This document shows, one piece after another, positions 22,481-33,365 of a DNA stretch of 64,000 nt (position 1 is the first letter of the stretch; each line of letters begins with the position of its first letter). The notes beneath the pieces are model-generated. The model was not told the origin of the DNA. It saw only the letters and a program-made list of their open reading frames with translations, and did no database searches. Origin of the DNA: Nipponacmea schrenckii (Eukaryota > Mollusca > Gastropoda > Lottiidae). The position numbers and the translations under genes are program-made. The stretch is taken from positions 17,905,106-17,969,105 of the forward strand of contig JAUJPP010000005.1 of NCBI GenBank assembly GCA_030562195.1, given 5' to 3'.

Positions 22481-23898
22481 TAGACATACCTAGATTGTAC
22501 GAGCACTGTTACTTTCCTCCACCTTTCCCTACGGTATCGCGTGATCTATGAAATGCGGTTCGACATGTCGGCGGTACCTTCACCGCTGCTGCATTTTGTG
22601 TACCATGGAAATGACCCTTGAAAATCTGGAGTGGGGACTCGGTACACTACAGAGCCGCTCTATAATACGTCGACTAGCTTTCACACTGTACCAAAATTCC
22701 AGCTTATTTTTCTCAAAAAAAAGGTTTTTGGTGTGGCCATTGAGACATACCTAGATGGCATAATTTTTACCTAACTGTAGCGGTCGTCTGTGTTTGCCGG
22801 ATCGTCGCGTGCCCATACTCACCGCTTCGCTATGATCGACCTTTGACTATACTGGGCACGCGAAGTTTCCTATACTGTCTGTGTTGACACGTGGAGTTTT
22901 CTTGGCTCGGCTCGGCTGAGTGTTTCTACCATCTAAGGACTCAGACCGCCAATTCATTTGTCATCTGTTTCAATATTAAATCACGAAATTCAACCTTCCA
23001 TAACTTTTTCCAGAAACCTCGTTAAAATCTATCCTGTGTGTCAAATGAAAGCCTGGTTTCTGTACAAAATTTCAATACAGCATGACCATGAAAATTTTGA
23101 ACTTAACAAAATGAAAGTAAAACACTACATTTTTATCAACATCAACTTGACTGTCACTGCACACAAAACCACTATTTTTAGAAATAATCTTCCGCATATT
23201 AAATTTCTCACTTTTCTCAGAAATTCTGAAAGAAAATGCAATTTCAGACATCAAATTTCAAATCTTGACCAAAATTTAGTCAAAAATGGGCATGCAAAAA
23301 CCCCCAAAGGAAGGGAGAAAGAGGATTTCTAAAAATAAAAAGAACTAAATTCGTTTTTGTGGTCTGAGTCCGTCCGTCTTCCCCCGGCTAGTCTTCCCCT
23401 GACAATACGAAGCGATATGTATACATGTACCTACATTTCATAGATTTGCACAAGCATTTTTGAACATGTGAAAACATACCTAGATTTGATAAATTTTCCC
23501 TTATTATGGGAGAGCAAGTTGGCTGGGTCTGAGTCAGTAGTACGGGATTTAAAGCGAACCACAATAACGCACGCCAGCCGCCACTTGTAATACGAGTGGA
23601 GATAGGGTAGAGGCCAGGTTTCGATGTACAGATTTCGAGTTTTTGCTAGTCGGTACAGCATGACGTCAAAGTAAAAGGGGAATCCTTGAGTGAATGAGAG
23701 GGGCTAAGGCATGGTTACAGTGGAAGTATTCTTGAGTTTGGACAGTAGTGTGCCTCGTACCCGCTGGTAGTCGGTCAAGCGTGTCGTTACAGGAAAGGGG
23801 AATCCTTGAGCGAATGAGTGGGGCTAAGGTACAAGCCTGGTTACGGTGGAGGTATTCTAGAGTTTGGACTGTAATATACCGTGTTCCCACTGGAAGAA

Positions 23899-24183
23899 CC
23901 TGGTTTAATGATTGGTAACTCTCAATCTTCTCTAATTTTCCTCAAAAACATATGAAACATCTACAAATAGTATTCGATCGTTTAAGATCCCATGATTTAA
24001 AACTCAAAATCAGTAAATGTTCCTTCCTACAGAACGAAACCTCATATCTGGGATTTAGAATAACATCCGAAGGCATTAAACCAGACGAAAATAAGGTCAA
24101 GGCAATTAGACAAATGCCCCCTCCTACAACGGTCAGGGAAACACGCTCATTCTTAGGTTTAATTTCCTTTTATAGAAGATTTG
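23899..24183 (+). mobile_element. gypsy RT fragment beside copy B
   Basis: Same as 20237-20521, with the same internal deletion and the same junction to the Polinton hairpin. Confidence 0.85.
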
Positions 24184-24274
24184 AGTAGTAATAGAGTATT
24201 TAGATATCCGGCATCCCTCCATTTCGCTTTGCTCCACTCCGGTCTACCGGATATCTAAATACTCTATTACTACT
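24184..24274. repeat. Polinton left terminal hairpin, copy B
   Basis: Perfect 28-bp arms (AGTAGTAATAGAG outermost, ATATCCGG at the loop) and a 35-nt loop. The outer AG...CT bases fit the usual Polinton termini. Confidence 0.92.
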
Positions 24275-24295
24275 TAGAATAAATAGACCAAAAAA

Positions 24296-26018
24296 ATGTC
24301 TTTTATAAACATTCACTCCCCTTAAACCTATTTCGGATCAGGTGACATTCAAAAATCTCTAACCAAACTTCCTGGTTTCCCATGGGCTAAATATAAAGGT
24401 GAGAAACATCTTCCAGGTCATAACTACACTGGACCGGGAACTAGGTTAGATTTACGATTGGATGAAAATGATAATCCAAAACCAGGTGAAGAACCAGTTA
24501 ATAGATTTGATAATGCTGCACTTAAACACGATAAACTATACAGGACTTACAATTTCGACATGAAGCTGTGGAAGGGAATAGCTGCCATAATTAGATGCAA
24601 TGAAGAAGTGTCTAATTCCATTGTAATTAGTCAAATGACATGTATGTTTAACGGTAAGATCACTCTTGTTTTTGTAGAATATAATATTACTAAAGACTTT
24701 TTACATTAGATGTATGTCACAAACCACCCTTCATAACACACTGGTTATTTGTCGCGTGCAGTTTCTCTTTTAACATTTCACTTTTGTCATATCTATTTTG
24801 TCGTATCTTTTACGTTCATCACATGACCATCACGTGACCAAAAAATAGAAATCATTTAAAAATAAAGACAAGAAAAACAATTCTTAACCTGGAAAGGGGC
24901 TTTAGCAAAGAGACAGTTTAAGCAAAGGCTTAAACAATCGAACTTAAATGGGAAATCGAAAATGTTATGTATAATAAATTGTTGACCCAATTCATTCACC
25001 GTCTGTCATGAAGAACAAGACTATAAATTCCACTGGGAGCAGTTCTTAAATGATTTATATTTTTTGGTCACGTGATGGTCATGTGATGAACGTAAAAGAT
25101 ACGACAAAATAGATATGACAAAAGTGAAATGTAATTGGAGAAACTGCACGCGACAAATAACCAATGTGTTATGGAGGGGGGTTTGTGACATACATCTAAT
25201 GTAAAATGTATTTAGTAATATTATATTCTACAAAAACAAGAGTGTTCTTACCGTTTAACATAAAACTTTTGTTTTAAAACAATTTACTTTAACAAAAGTT
25301 GTCATATGTTTTTTTATATTAATGTATCTTGTTTTATCACACATGTCATTTGACGTATTACAATGGAATTAAACACTTCTTCATTGCATCTAATTATGGC
25401 AGCTATTCCCTTCCATATGAAGCAGACAAACAAATGATTAGAGAATTAGAATCTATTCCAGATCCCACTTTTAGAGAAAAAGTTGAAAGAGCATTAATCA
25501 TAAGATTATTAAAATCAAAAATGAAATTGGGTATGGGAATAGCAGATGAAATTCATAAAGAATTCAGAAAAACTAAAAACTTTTTAAAAGTTAAAGTATT
25601 TGCCAAAGACGATGTATGGTCAGCTGATTTAATTAATATGCCCCCAGAAAGAGGTTATAAATATTGCTTGCTTAACAGTTATAGATTTATATACAAGATA
25701 CGCTTGGGTTATTCCTCTGAAAAACAAAACAGGTCTAACTGTGAAAAAAGCATTTGAAACAATAATGAAACATAGAAAACCCAAAAAGTTATGGGTAGAT
25801 CAAGGAACACAATTTTATAATAAAAATATGAAATCTTTAGGGTTTGAAATTTACAGTACGTATAACGAAGGTAAAGCTGTAGTAATTGAGAGATTTAATA
25901 GAACTCTGAAAAACAAATTTTTCAAAAAGTTCACAGAATTGAAGCCTCAAAAATGGCTTAAAATATTACCTATTGTTGTCGATGAATATAATAATAAAAT
26001 TCATTCATCTATAAAAGT
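24296..26018 (+). pseudogene. retroviral-type integrase, copy B (5' part, interrupted)
   Basis: It begins MSFINIHSP and has a stop after nine codons, as in copy D. A foldback element interrupts it at 24567-25417. The core resumes at 25418, with a one-base frameshift near 25672 that is shared with copy A. The second and third catalytic acidic residues lie in WVDQGTQF (about 25793) and VVIERFNRT (about 25880), 30 residues apart. The gene is cut at 26018 by RT2 and its C-terminal part continues at 45285. Confidence 0.85.
24567..25417. mobile_element. 851-bp foldback/MITE with a second foldback nested inside
   Basis: Outer inverted repeats of about 77 bp begin TATGGAAGGGAATAGC and are flanked by TGAAGC on both sides (24561-24566 and 25418-25423); copy A has the site once (near 7550) without insert. 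Inside, 24651-25254 has its own arms of about 195 bp beginning ACGGTAAGATCACTC, next to TTA/TTAA. No transposase is encoded. Six-base target duplications do not assign a family here. Confidence 0.85.
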
Positions 26019-27106
26019 GAAATCTAGAAGTGAATGTGAGCGTGACAGGCTGCTCTTCACCAGCTCTACAATATTTTGTCCAGTTCTTCAATGTAACTCA
26101 ACTTTTACAAGTGAAATTCAACAGAACTATTCTTTGGTGCATCAGGCATGTTATGCAATAATATTTGTTCAAAAAAATATTATCAATAGTGCAGAATGTG
26201 ATGTAAAACTTTATTGATTGAAATTACATAGGGACTAATGAAGCTTGACGAGTGGATCCTTCTAATTACAAGTCAGTTTATATTTCACTACACCTGTATA
26301 ATGAGTACAAGTGAGAACTTTTCTCCCAATGTGTTGCAGTATAGTAGATATCAGTTACTACAACTTCAGGATACAGTCTCACCAGTGGATAGTGTCAAGT
26401 GTTATAAGACTATAAAATACAATGCAAAGTGCATTTTAGAACATAAACCAACTCGCAGAAAGAAAAAGCCAAGGATAAGATGTATTTCAACTCTCATCAC
26501 CAACCGGAACCTAAACTTAATTCAAAAGGCAGTAAGTGGAGTAAATTACAGCAATCTCACGGTAATCGATTCTAGTGCCGAGAATGTTTCGAATTCCTCA
26601 TTCCATGTATTGTCCTGTTCTTACATGAACTGTAGATCTGCTTGTAATAAGACCACGAAAATCTCCGAACATGTATCACAGTCCAATTTAGACATTCTAT
26701 TTCTGACATGGCTCAGTGCGGATAATAGCGATGCATCTCTCATATCTGAACTTGTACCTCCAACCGGTTATAGCTTTCTTCATACACCCAGAGCTGGTCG
26801 TGGAGGAGGGGTAGCAATAATCTTTAAAGACTCCATTTGTGCAAAGAAGGTTGTATTAACTAGTAAATATAAGACTTTTGAGCTTCTCGAAGTTCGTCTG
26901 ATCTCTTCTTCTATCACTGCAATTGTAAGTTTAATCTACCGCCCACCCCCGAACTCGAAAAATAAGCTTAGTGTGAATAGTTTTATTGAAGAGTTCGCTG
27001 CATATTTAGACACGAAACTCGCTGTTAGTTCTCCATTCCTCTGTGTTGGGGACTTCAACTTTCATTTTGAAGATATAAACTGTCCAGATGCCACGAAGTA
27101 TGTATA
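26019..27106 (+). pseudogene. RT2 (L2/CR1-like) 5' part with apurinic endonuclease domain
   Basis: The frame 26238-27107 carries an AP-endonuclease N-terminus (CSYMNCRSACNKT, then RGGGVAIIF, then CVGDFNFHFEDI). The matching 3' part (TSDHYP-type end of the endonuclease, RT and tail) is at 36997-39410 and 42868-45284. RT2 inserted into the integrase gene: AAAAGT flanks both outer ends (26013-26018 and 45285-45290). Some 60-75 bp of endonuclease appear missing at the internal break. Confidence 0.75.
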
Positions 27107-27219
27107 GGTTAATGGTCGAAAGTTTGTCAATAAGTCTAATAATGACCGTTGACGAGGACCGAAGGTCCGAGTTATACGGTCATTATTAGACGCATTGACA
27201 AAATTGAGATCCATTAACC
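27107..27219. repeat. 113-bp hairpin with GAA loop
   Basis: Arms begin GGTTAATGG and end CCATTAACC. The tip is GGACC-GAA-GGTCC, centred in the palindrome. It marks the point where RT2 is broken and may be one end of an inserted element. Confidence 0.8.
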
Positions 27220-28949
27220 AACTTAAAATACAGATTAAAAAAAAAAAAAACAGCTCACTATAAACTCACTAGAGTTTTATTTACAAACAAACCTGAAATC
27301 AGAACGTTTAAGCCCTTTAGTACAAGAATCATCCATATTCAGACTATGTGTCAAAACAATGAACCAACCAATATGGCAGCACCTGGTGTTTCGAAAAAAG
27401 TTTCATTGTTTGATTCTTTAATACTTATATAAATCAAAAGTAAAGATGTTCTAATTAATGGGGAAACTTTGTCAGTTTGTCTAATAATTCCCGAATTAAC
27501 TCATAATCGGCCTAATTACGTAGGAAATACCTAGCTAACATCTACCAGAACTATCCATAAAACACAGATGGACCTTCCTGTGTCCACATAACGTTAAATA
27601 AATTATGAATGCACGAAATAACAATGAAAAAAAGCCTAATTTATCAATTGGTAAGCTTATTTGACAACATTTGAAATACAACTTTAATCGATGCTCACAG
27701 ATTTCGCCCTAATGGATAATTAATTATCTTTTTCATTTGAAAGTAAGGAATTGAAGATAAACTTTAAGTTTTAATTGGACGTAACATTGAACATTATACA
27801 TTTTGAAACCTGGATTAGTTCTCTGAATAAATTATGAGTGAATTTAATGTGAGTAGTTGTCACACTAATCCCCATTCGTTATGGGCAAGTGGCTGATATT
27901 TAGAGTCCAATATTGACTTTAATATTGGACTCTTGGCCACTTGCCAGTACCAATATGTTGGATATTGGTACGCAAAAAACAAAGGGTGACATCACATCTG
28001 TATTTTAAAGGGAATTATTGGACTCACACAATCTTCAACAGCATGTAACTGACACCAGATGACGTCACGTCAATCAGTCGACCTTCTAATGCTACTCTAG
28101 TTTTAGTGAATTTTATTTACGAAAAGTAGAGAATTCAGTTAAATTTTATAACCAGTGTTTTTTTAATACATTCAAGGATAAGGAGGAACTGTAATCAACA
28201 TCTATATAGTGATTATTCAAAGGATTTTTAAGTTTCAATTTGTGGTATGCCAGCAAAGGCTTTCTTTTTCAAAGATGGCCTTGTTTGGTGACGTCATCTA
28301 CTTGACGACGTCGTAAACATTTCGTCGCACAAGAAACATATTGTTCTAACAACCATTTATTTTAAATTGCGAAAGTTGACTTAAACACTGTCTTTGAAAA
28401 CTAATATATTTTGCAATTTTATGTGCACTGTTCATTCTGATCAATTATAATTGACATAAACTGCAAAATACATCAGACTTAGCTCTTTAAACAGGCTAAT
28501 ACTATGAAAATTAGACATTGGAATATGGATATAGAACATTTTAGGATAATAATTTCTATAATGTTTTTAAAATCATTGTGGTTTTGGACATAGAACATAT
28601 TTCTTGTTACTTTTTCGATATATTTTTAAAAAGTTATGGACTAACAACATTTTCATATTATAATATAACGTTTTCACCTCACCTTAAATCTTTGAAATGA
28701 AACTTCATCAATATTTCCTTTTCAAAATTATTGAAGGGGCCACCCCCTCCGCCCTTTTAGTGTCAGCCATTTCAGGTTATAACTCTATAGAGATTTACAG
28801 TTAACACAATTAATATGTCTTTGATTTAATAACATAAACTAGAACAAAGAACAATTAATAAAACATTTATAAACATATCAAAGAATAACTAAGAGATTCA
28901 ACCATAAACATAGCATTGACCACAATTACTTCTTGTTCAAAAAGTGTGT
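27220..28949. other. non-coding stretch with two small hairpins
   Basis: No gene seen. Positions 27883-27945 form an imperfect hairpin (GGCAAGTGGC / GCCACTTGCC arms) and 27947-27971 a perfect one (GTACCAATAT / ATATTGGTAC). Near 28517 and 28585 lie two copies of a GGANATAGAACAT motif that recurs on the other side of the DDE-like gene. Confidence 0.5.
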
Positions 28950-31190
28950 TTAAGCAATACCAAATGTAACTTCAAAGTATCGTTTATCCTGCTCCGGCAT
29001 ATACTTTAACATGCTTTTAAAATCCGATCTTTTTTCATTGGATAAAGGTGGCCTTCTCTTTAGAAACTTAACTGGAGGAAAAATTGCAACAAGCTGAGAT
29101 TTCTTACGTGTTACTTCACTCCTTATACAGGCTTCTGTAAGATCTTTGTCTGACATCAAAACTTTATAATAAACATGAAATGGGTTACACGATTTAATCA
29201 CGATACATTTTACTTTAGTAAAGGGCACACTTGTAAATTTTAAAGGTGTCAAAGATTTTTGAAAGTCACGAAAATGATGCTGTTTTAGTTGGATGATAAC
29301 TGTTTGCTTTGGTCTTATCTTTGACATGGCTCTTACTAAACTGACTGGACTATATACTTCACACACTTTCAACCCTTTTTCTAAGTGGCTATGGATATTA
29401 TCCACCTCTTGGATTGATGAATGTCCTGGAGTGCAAAACTTTTGTACAATTGTATGTACACTTGAGTGTTCCCTTAAAAATTGTTTTAATGCAAAACACA
29501 TAATTGAATTTTTATTTTGGGGTACACAGGAATCCGACCAAAGAGTAATTTCTCTTACATTTGGATATACTTTAACGATGGATTCAAGAATTGTTATCAA
29601 GGCGCTTGCTATCTCGTTGCCTCCTCTGGATGCTATTCCCTCACTCCAAAGAGCACAATAAGCCTTTTTGTCAAGAGAGCAATGTGCTGTTAAATTGAAT
29701 ACATTCAATTTTCTTTTATAAAAGAAATTCGATACAGTTGCTCTCGGGCAAGTTAAAACATTTTGTAAATCAAAACAGACAACCAATTTATCTTTGTCTT
29801 GCCTGTCTATTTCCCTCTCCTTTCGCGTTTCAGTCTTATCTTTGCTATGTGCATCAAATCTTTCCTGCAAAGAAACCGTAACCTTATTACAGTCACTATG
29901 TGCCTTGTATTCCATGCACATATCACACCTATCCTTTTTAGGCACATAAAACCCAATATTAAAGTCATGGTTGAATGTATATCTATATGAATGTAATTTA
30001 ACAGGAGTAACCCCATCAACCATGCATTTCTCGACATAAAGATTATACATTTTGTTAATAGAAAGATCAGCTTCAAGAAATTCGCGACTTGTACTCTGTC
30101 GACAATAATGTGAAGGTAATCTTGGAAATGATCGTATATGATCTCTGACTATTTCCTTTGCTGATTGTGTGATTTTTGACTTTGTTCCAGTACCTCGCTT
30201 ATCGGAGAAATCATTTAGTTCAGCTTTCTTGTGATACCATTCAATGCGCCTCTGACAGATATCTAAAGTTGTCAGATAAAATTGTTTACAAACCCTAATT
30301 TTCTGACTATCCTTTATAAAATAATATTTGTAGGAATATTTTCTTCTGGATACGGTTGATTTTGTACGTATACGTTCCTTTAGCGTCTTTTCTGTGGTTT
30401 TGGCATAGAATGTAATTTTCTCGTTATCTGATAGAGACCAAAATTCATTAAAATATTGACTTCGTTCACCTACAGATATACTTGTTGTACATCTAAACCT
30501 ACACACACCTTTGCAGTCTTTGTTATTATTAATTTCTCTCTTTCTCTAGACAACACCTTTACTGCTAACATAGGACTGTCCAGACTGTCTTCTTCGTTTT
30601 CTTATGTTCTGTTTCCACGTGTCAGGATTTCGTTTTCGTTTTCTGCTTCTGTTCACGTGTTTTTCTTCAGTATCTTCGGCATTGAGGCTATGATTTTCTT
30701 TGGTATTTGAGGGTATGGAAATGTTAATCGTTTCAACCACATCACGTGTTTCTGATTCTGAATTTGATTCCGGTATATAATCTTGATCGGATTCTGCTTC
30801 TGTGGACTTTTCATCTGAAGAGGTTTCAGGATCCGATGTATTTGATTTCATTGTGACATCTATTTTATTGTCGAATGAGTTGTTCTGGCTAGTTTCTTGA
30901 TGAGTGTCAGTACATTGTAAGTTGTCAGTGTTAAGTTGCAGAACTTCCTGGTGAACATTTGGTTCGTATTGGATATCTACAGCCTCAATAATTTCATCAA
31001 TGGCTGAAATATCATTATATTCATCTTGTCCAGGATATAATATGATATTTGATCCTGTACCTGGTGGTGGTTGAGGCTGCAACTTGATAACAGATTCCAC
31101 TTGATTTCCATCATCTTGAAACCCATCGTCACTAACTGAATCATCTTCACAAAGAGTATCTAGCAAATTTAAAACCTGCGAAACATCCAT
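28950..31190 (-). pseudogene. DDE/RNase H-like multi-copy invertebrate protein, one in-frame TAG
   Basis: A single frame runs from the ATG at 31190 to the stop at 28950, about 746 codons, broken only by a TAG at 30546-30548. The N-terminal 215 residues are acidic and end in a basic, nuclear-localisation-like stretch (RSRKRKR, KRRRQ). The C-terminal 530 residues hold a CDMC-type cysteine pair, then CFDLQNVL, then LWSDSCVPQNKN, then HSSIQEVDNIHSHLE; these acidic residues are spaced like a DDE transposase fold. I recognise the type as a dispersed invertebrate protein but cannot name the superfamily. Only one stop makes it the best-preserved long gene here; a recent transposon or a sequencing error are both possible. 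Confidence 0.65.
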
Positions 31191-31800
31191 ATTTTGATTT
31201 ACTGAAATGTAAAAAATCAATATATAATAAATTATCTTAAGCAATAAACTACGAATATGTCTATGACAATATCCACAGATTAAATCATAAATTAAAATCA
31301 AATACTATAACTAGAAGTCTTAGTGTTATGATGCGTGATATCCAGGAATTATGAATCTCAAATAGCAATTTCTCAAAAACAAATTGTTCTATGTCCAGTT
31401 TCACTGAAAAATAAGTGCTGGCAATTACTATTCTCAGAATACACTGTTGTCTAATCCTTTAATTACAAATCTGTACTCTTTCCATGTTGTATTTATAAAA
31501 TAAATATCAAATTTTAACCAAAAAAAACTAACCTTATAACTAGGCACAAATCTCCCATGTGCTTCAATGTCAAGTGGTAATCACGTGACCTATTTCGAAC
31601 TCTGTGATTCGTCAATGGACATAGAACACATTCATTCTGTTCAAAATAAGCCTTATGGAGATAGAACAGAAAATAACCATTGATAGTTCTTTACAGTGAT
31701 ACGATAGGTTAAGTAAATGATTATATGGAGATAGAACTCTTGAAGCTGATTCGTATGGTATGTATAACCCATTTTTGACTAAAATGGCAGTTAGAACAGT
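31191..31800. other. upstream region of the DDE-like gene with repeated motif
   Basis: Non-coding. The motif GGACATAGAAC or GGAGATAGAAC occurs near 31616, 31653 and 31718, and inverted near 31377. Similar copies lie downstream of the gene (28517, 28585). They could be subterminal transposase-binding repeats. Confidence 0.5.
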
Positions 31801-31854
31801 TTGTTTCTCACACGACGATTTTTGTACCTTGTGATTTTACTTCAAATTTGCACA

Positions 31855-33365
31855 ATGAATGACAGTATTTCGAAGGAACTGAATGATTTCCTGAGTAATT
31901 TCTCAGACTCTGACTTTGATAGCGACAGTGAAATAGACTTTCCACACCTCAATTCCAAAAGATCAAACTATTCAACTCCATCTCGACCGACTAAGACTTT
32001 ATCGACATCGACCAGCATTTTAAGTCTGGAAAGGAAAAACTTTATTTTGAACCATCCAGATTTTAATTTTGACATTGCAGACTATACACATTATACTAAA
32101 TCTATAGTTATTTCATTTAATAAGGAAGAAACGTACAGACTTATACTTCAGTTTTGTTCGAACCAGTATTCTTTATTCAAGGATGACTCTTTAAATGGCC
32201 AAATTTTCAAAACTTTTGATTCGTCCTTGTCTCCTTCTAATCAATTAAGTACTACGTTAACATTTTACAACAAGAAAAATAAACTCCATGTTCAGGGTAC
32301 AGACTGTTCCAGATGGATCGAGATTGTGTTTTCTAAGTTTATTCCATCTAATCCTGAAATAAGTGACAATCTGGACAAGATTTCTGTGCCCAATGTAAGC
32401 CAAAAGTTTTCTACTGTCGGAACTCAAACTTGTGAACTAAATACCAGTGTAAGTGTACAAACTGATTTTCCTTTCTGTACTTCAACTGAAAGTGCGAAGC
32501 CGCCATAGAGAAGATGTCAATTGAAATTTTGCGACTCTCGGATCAAATCAATGACTTAACCAAGAAACTATCTGCGGTCTCAGGTCCGATACCAGTGCCA
32601 GTTCCCACTGTTAAACCTACTCAACCTATAAATTTTGATAAAGTTAATGAAGTTATAAAGAAGCAAAACCTTAAGAAGACAACTAAAGCCATTAATAAAA
32701 CTCATGATTTTACAACTCGGCCCATTCAAAGATCCATCGCGTGTGCCGAAACCTTAGTCATTGGAAGTTCTCTCGTGAAGTCCCTTTCTTCGTTACGACT
32801 ATCAGACAATTTAGGACAATTATGTGTCATCGATACCAACAGTGGATCGACAATTAGCGAACTTAAACCGAGATTATTACAATTACTTGGTGAACCCACC
32901 TCTATCAAAAACATTGTGCTCTCTGTCGGAGGAAATGACATAAGCAGGAAATTAGCAACTTTTCAACAATGTGTAAATAACTATAAGAATTTATTGAAGG
33001 ACCTACTAACTAACTATAACGATATTAATATATTTGTATGTTCTGTAATCCCTCGAATTAATCCTTTTAATTTCCAGATACCAAAAATTTAACTATTTTC
33101 TACGGCAGTTTTGTCATGACAATAGATGTCTTATATTAATATTTACGATTCTTTCATTTGTAGGTCCCCTCGTGAAGTTTTGGTGCAAGATGGTGTTCAT
33201 TTAAATAATTTTGGAACTAATATTTTATCTCATATCATTGTTGATTCGGTTGTCAGACAGAACAGAAAATCTAATCCTTTTATTTATCCTTTAAGGTATA
33301 ACCCACAGGCATTAAATTGTATTTTAAATTCACTTTCAGCAACAGCCAGACGTCTATCTTACTAA
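31855..33365 (+). pseudogene. RT1 ORF1 with SGNH/GDSL esterase-type domain
   Basis: The first frame (31855-32508) is Ser/Thr-rich with acidic patches and no recognised domain. The second (32514-33092) contains a coiled-coil start, then LVIGSSLVKSL (nucleophile Ser region), then VLSVGGNDIS (Gly and Asn blocks). A third (33126-33365) holds DGVHLNNFG, the Asp-His block. This is the SGNH hydrolase arrangement known from ORF1 of CR1/L2-type retrotransposons. Frame breaks between 32508 and 32514 and around 33090-33126 inactivate it. Confidence 0.75.

Larger units (their letters stand above)
22481..25257. repeat. second unit of the 2.8-kb direct duplication
   Basis: Partner of 18820-21596. Its left end shows the sequence CATACCTAGA twice in a row. 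On the right it continues into the complete foldback element and the rest of the copy-B integrase. Confidence 0.9.

Noticed and set aside
30546..30548. In-frame TAG as a recoded amino acid
   Set aside because: No evidence for recoding; a point mutation, sequencing error or exon border is simpler.
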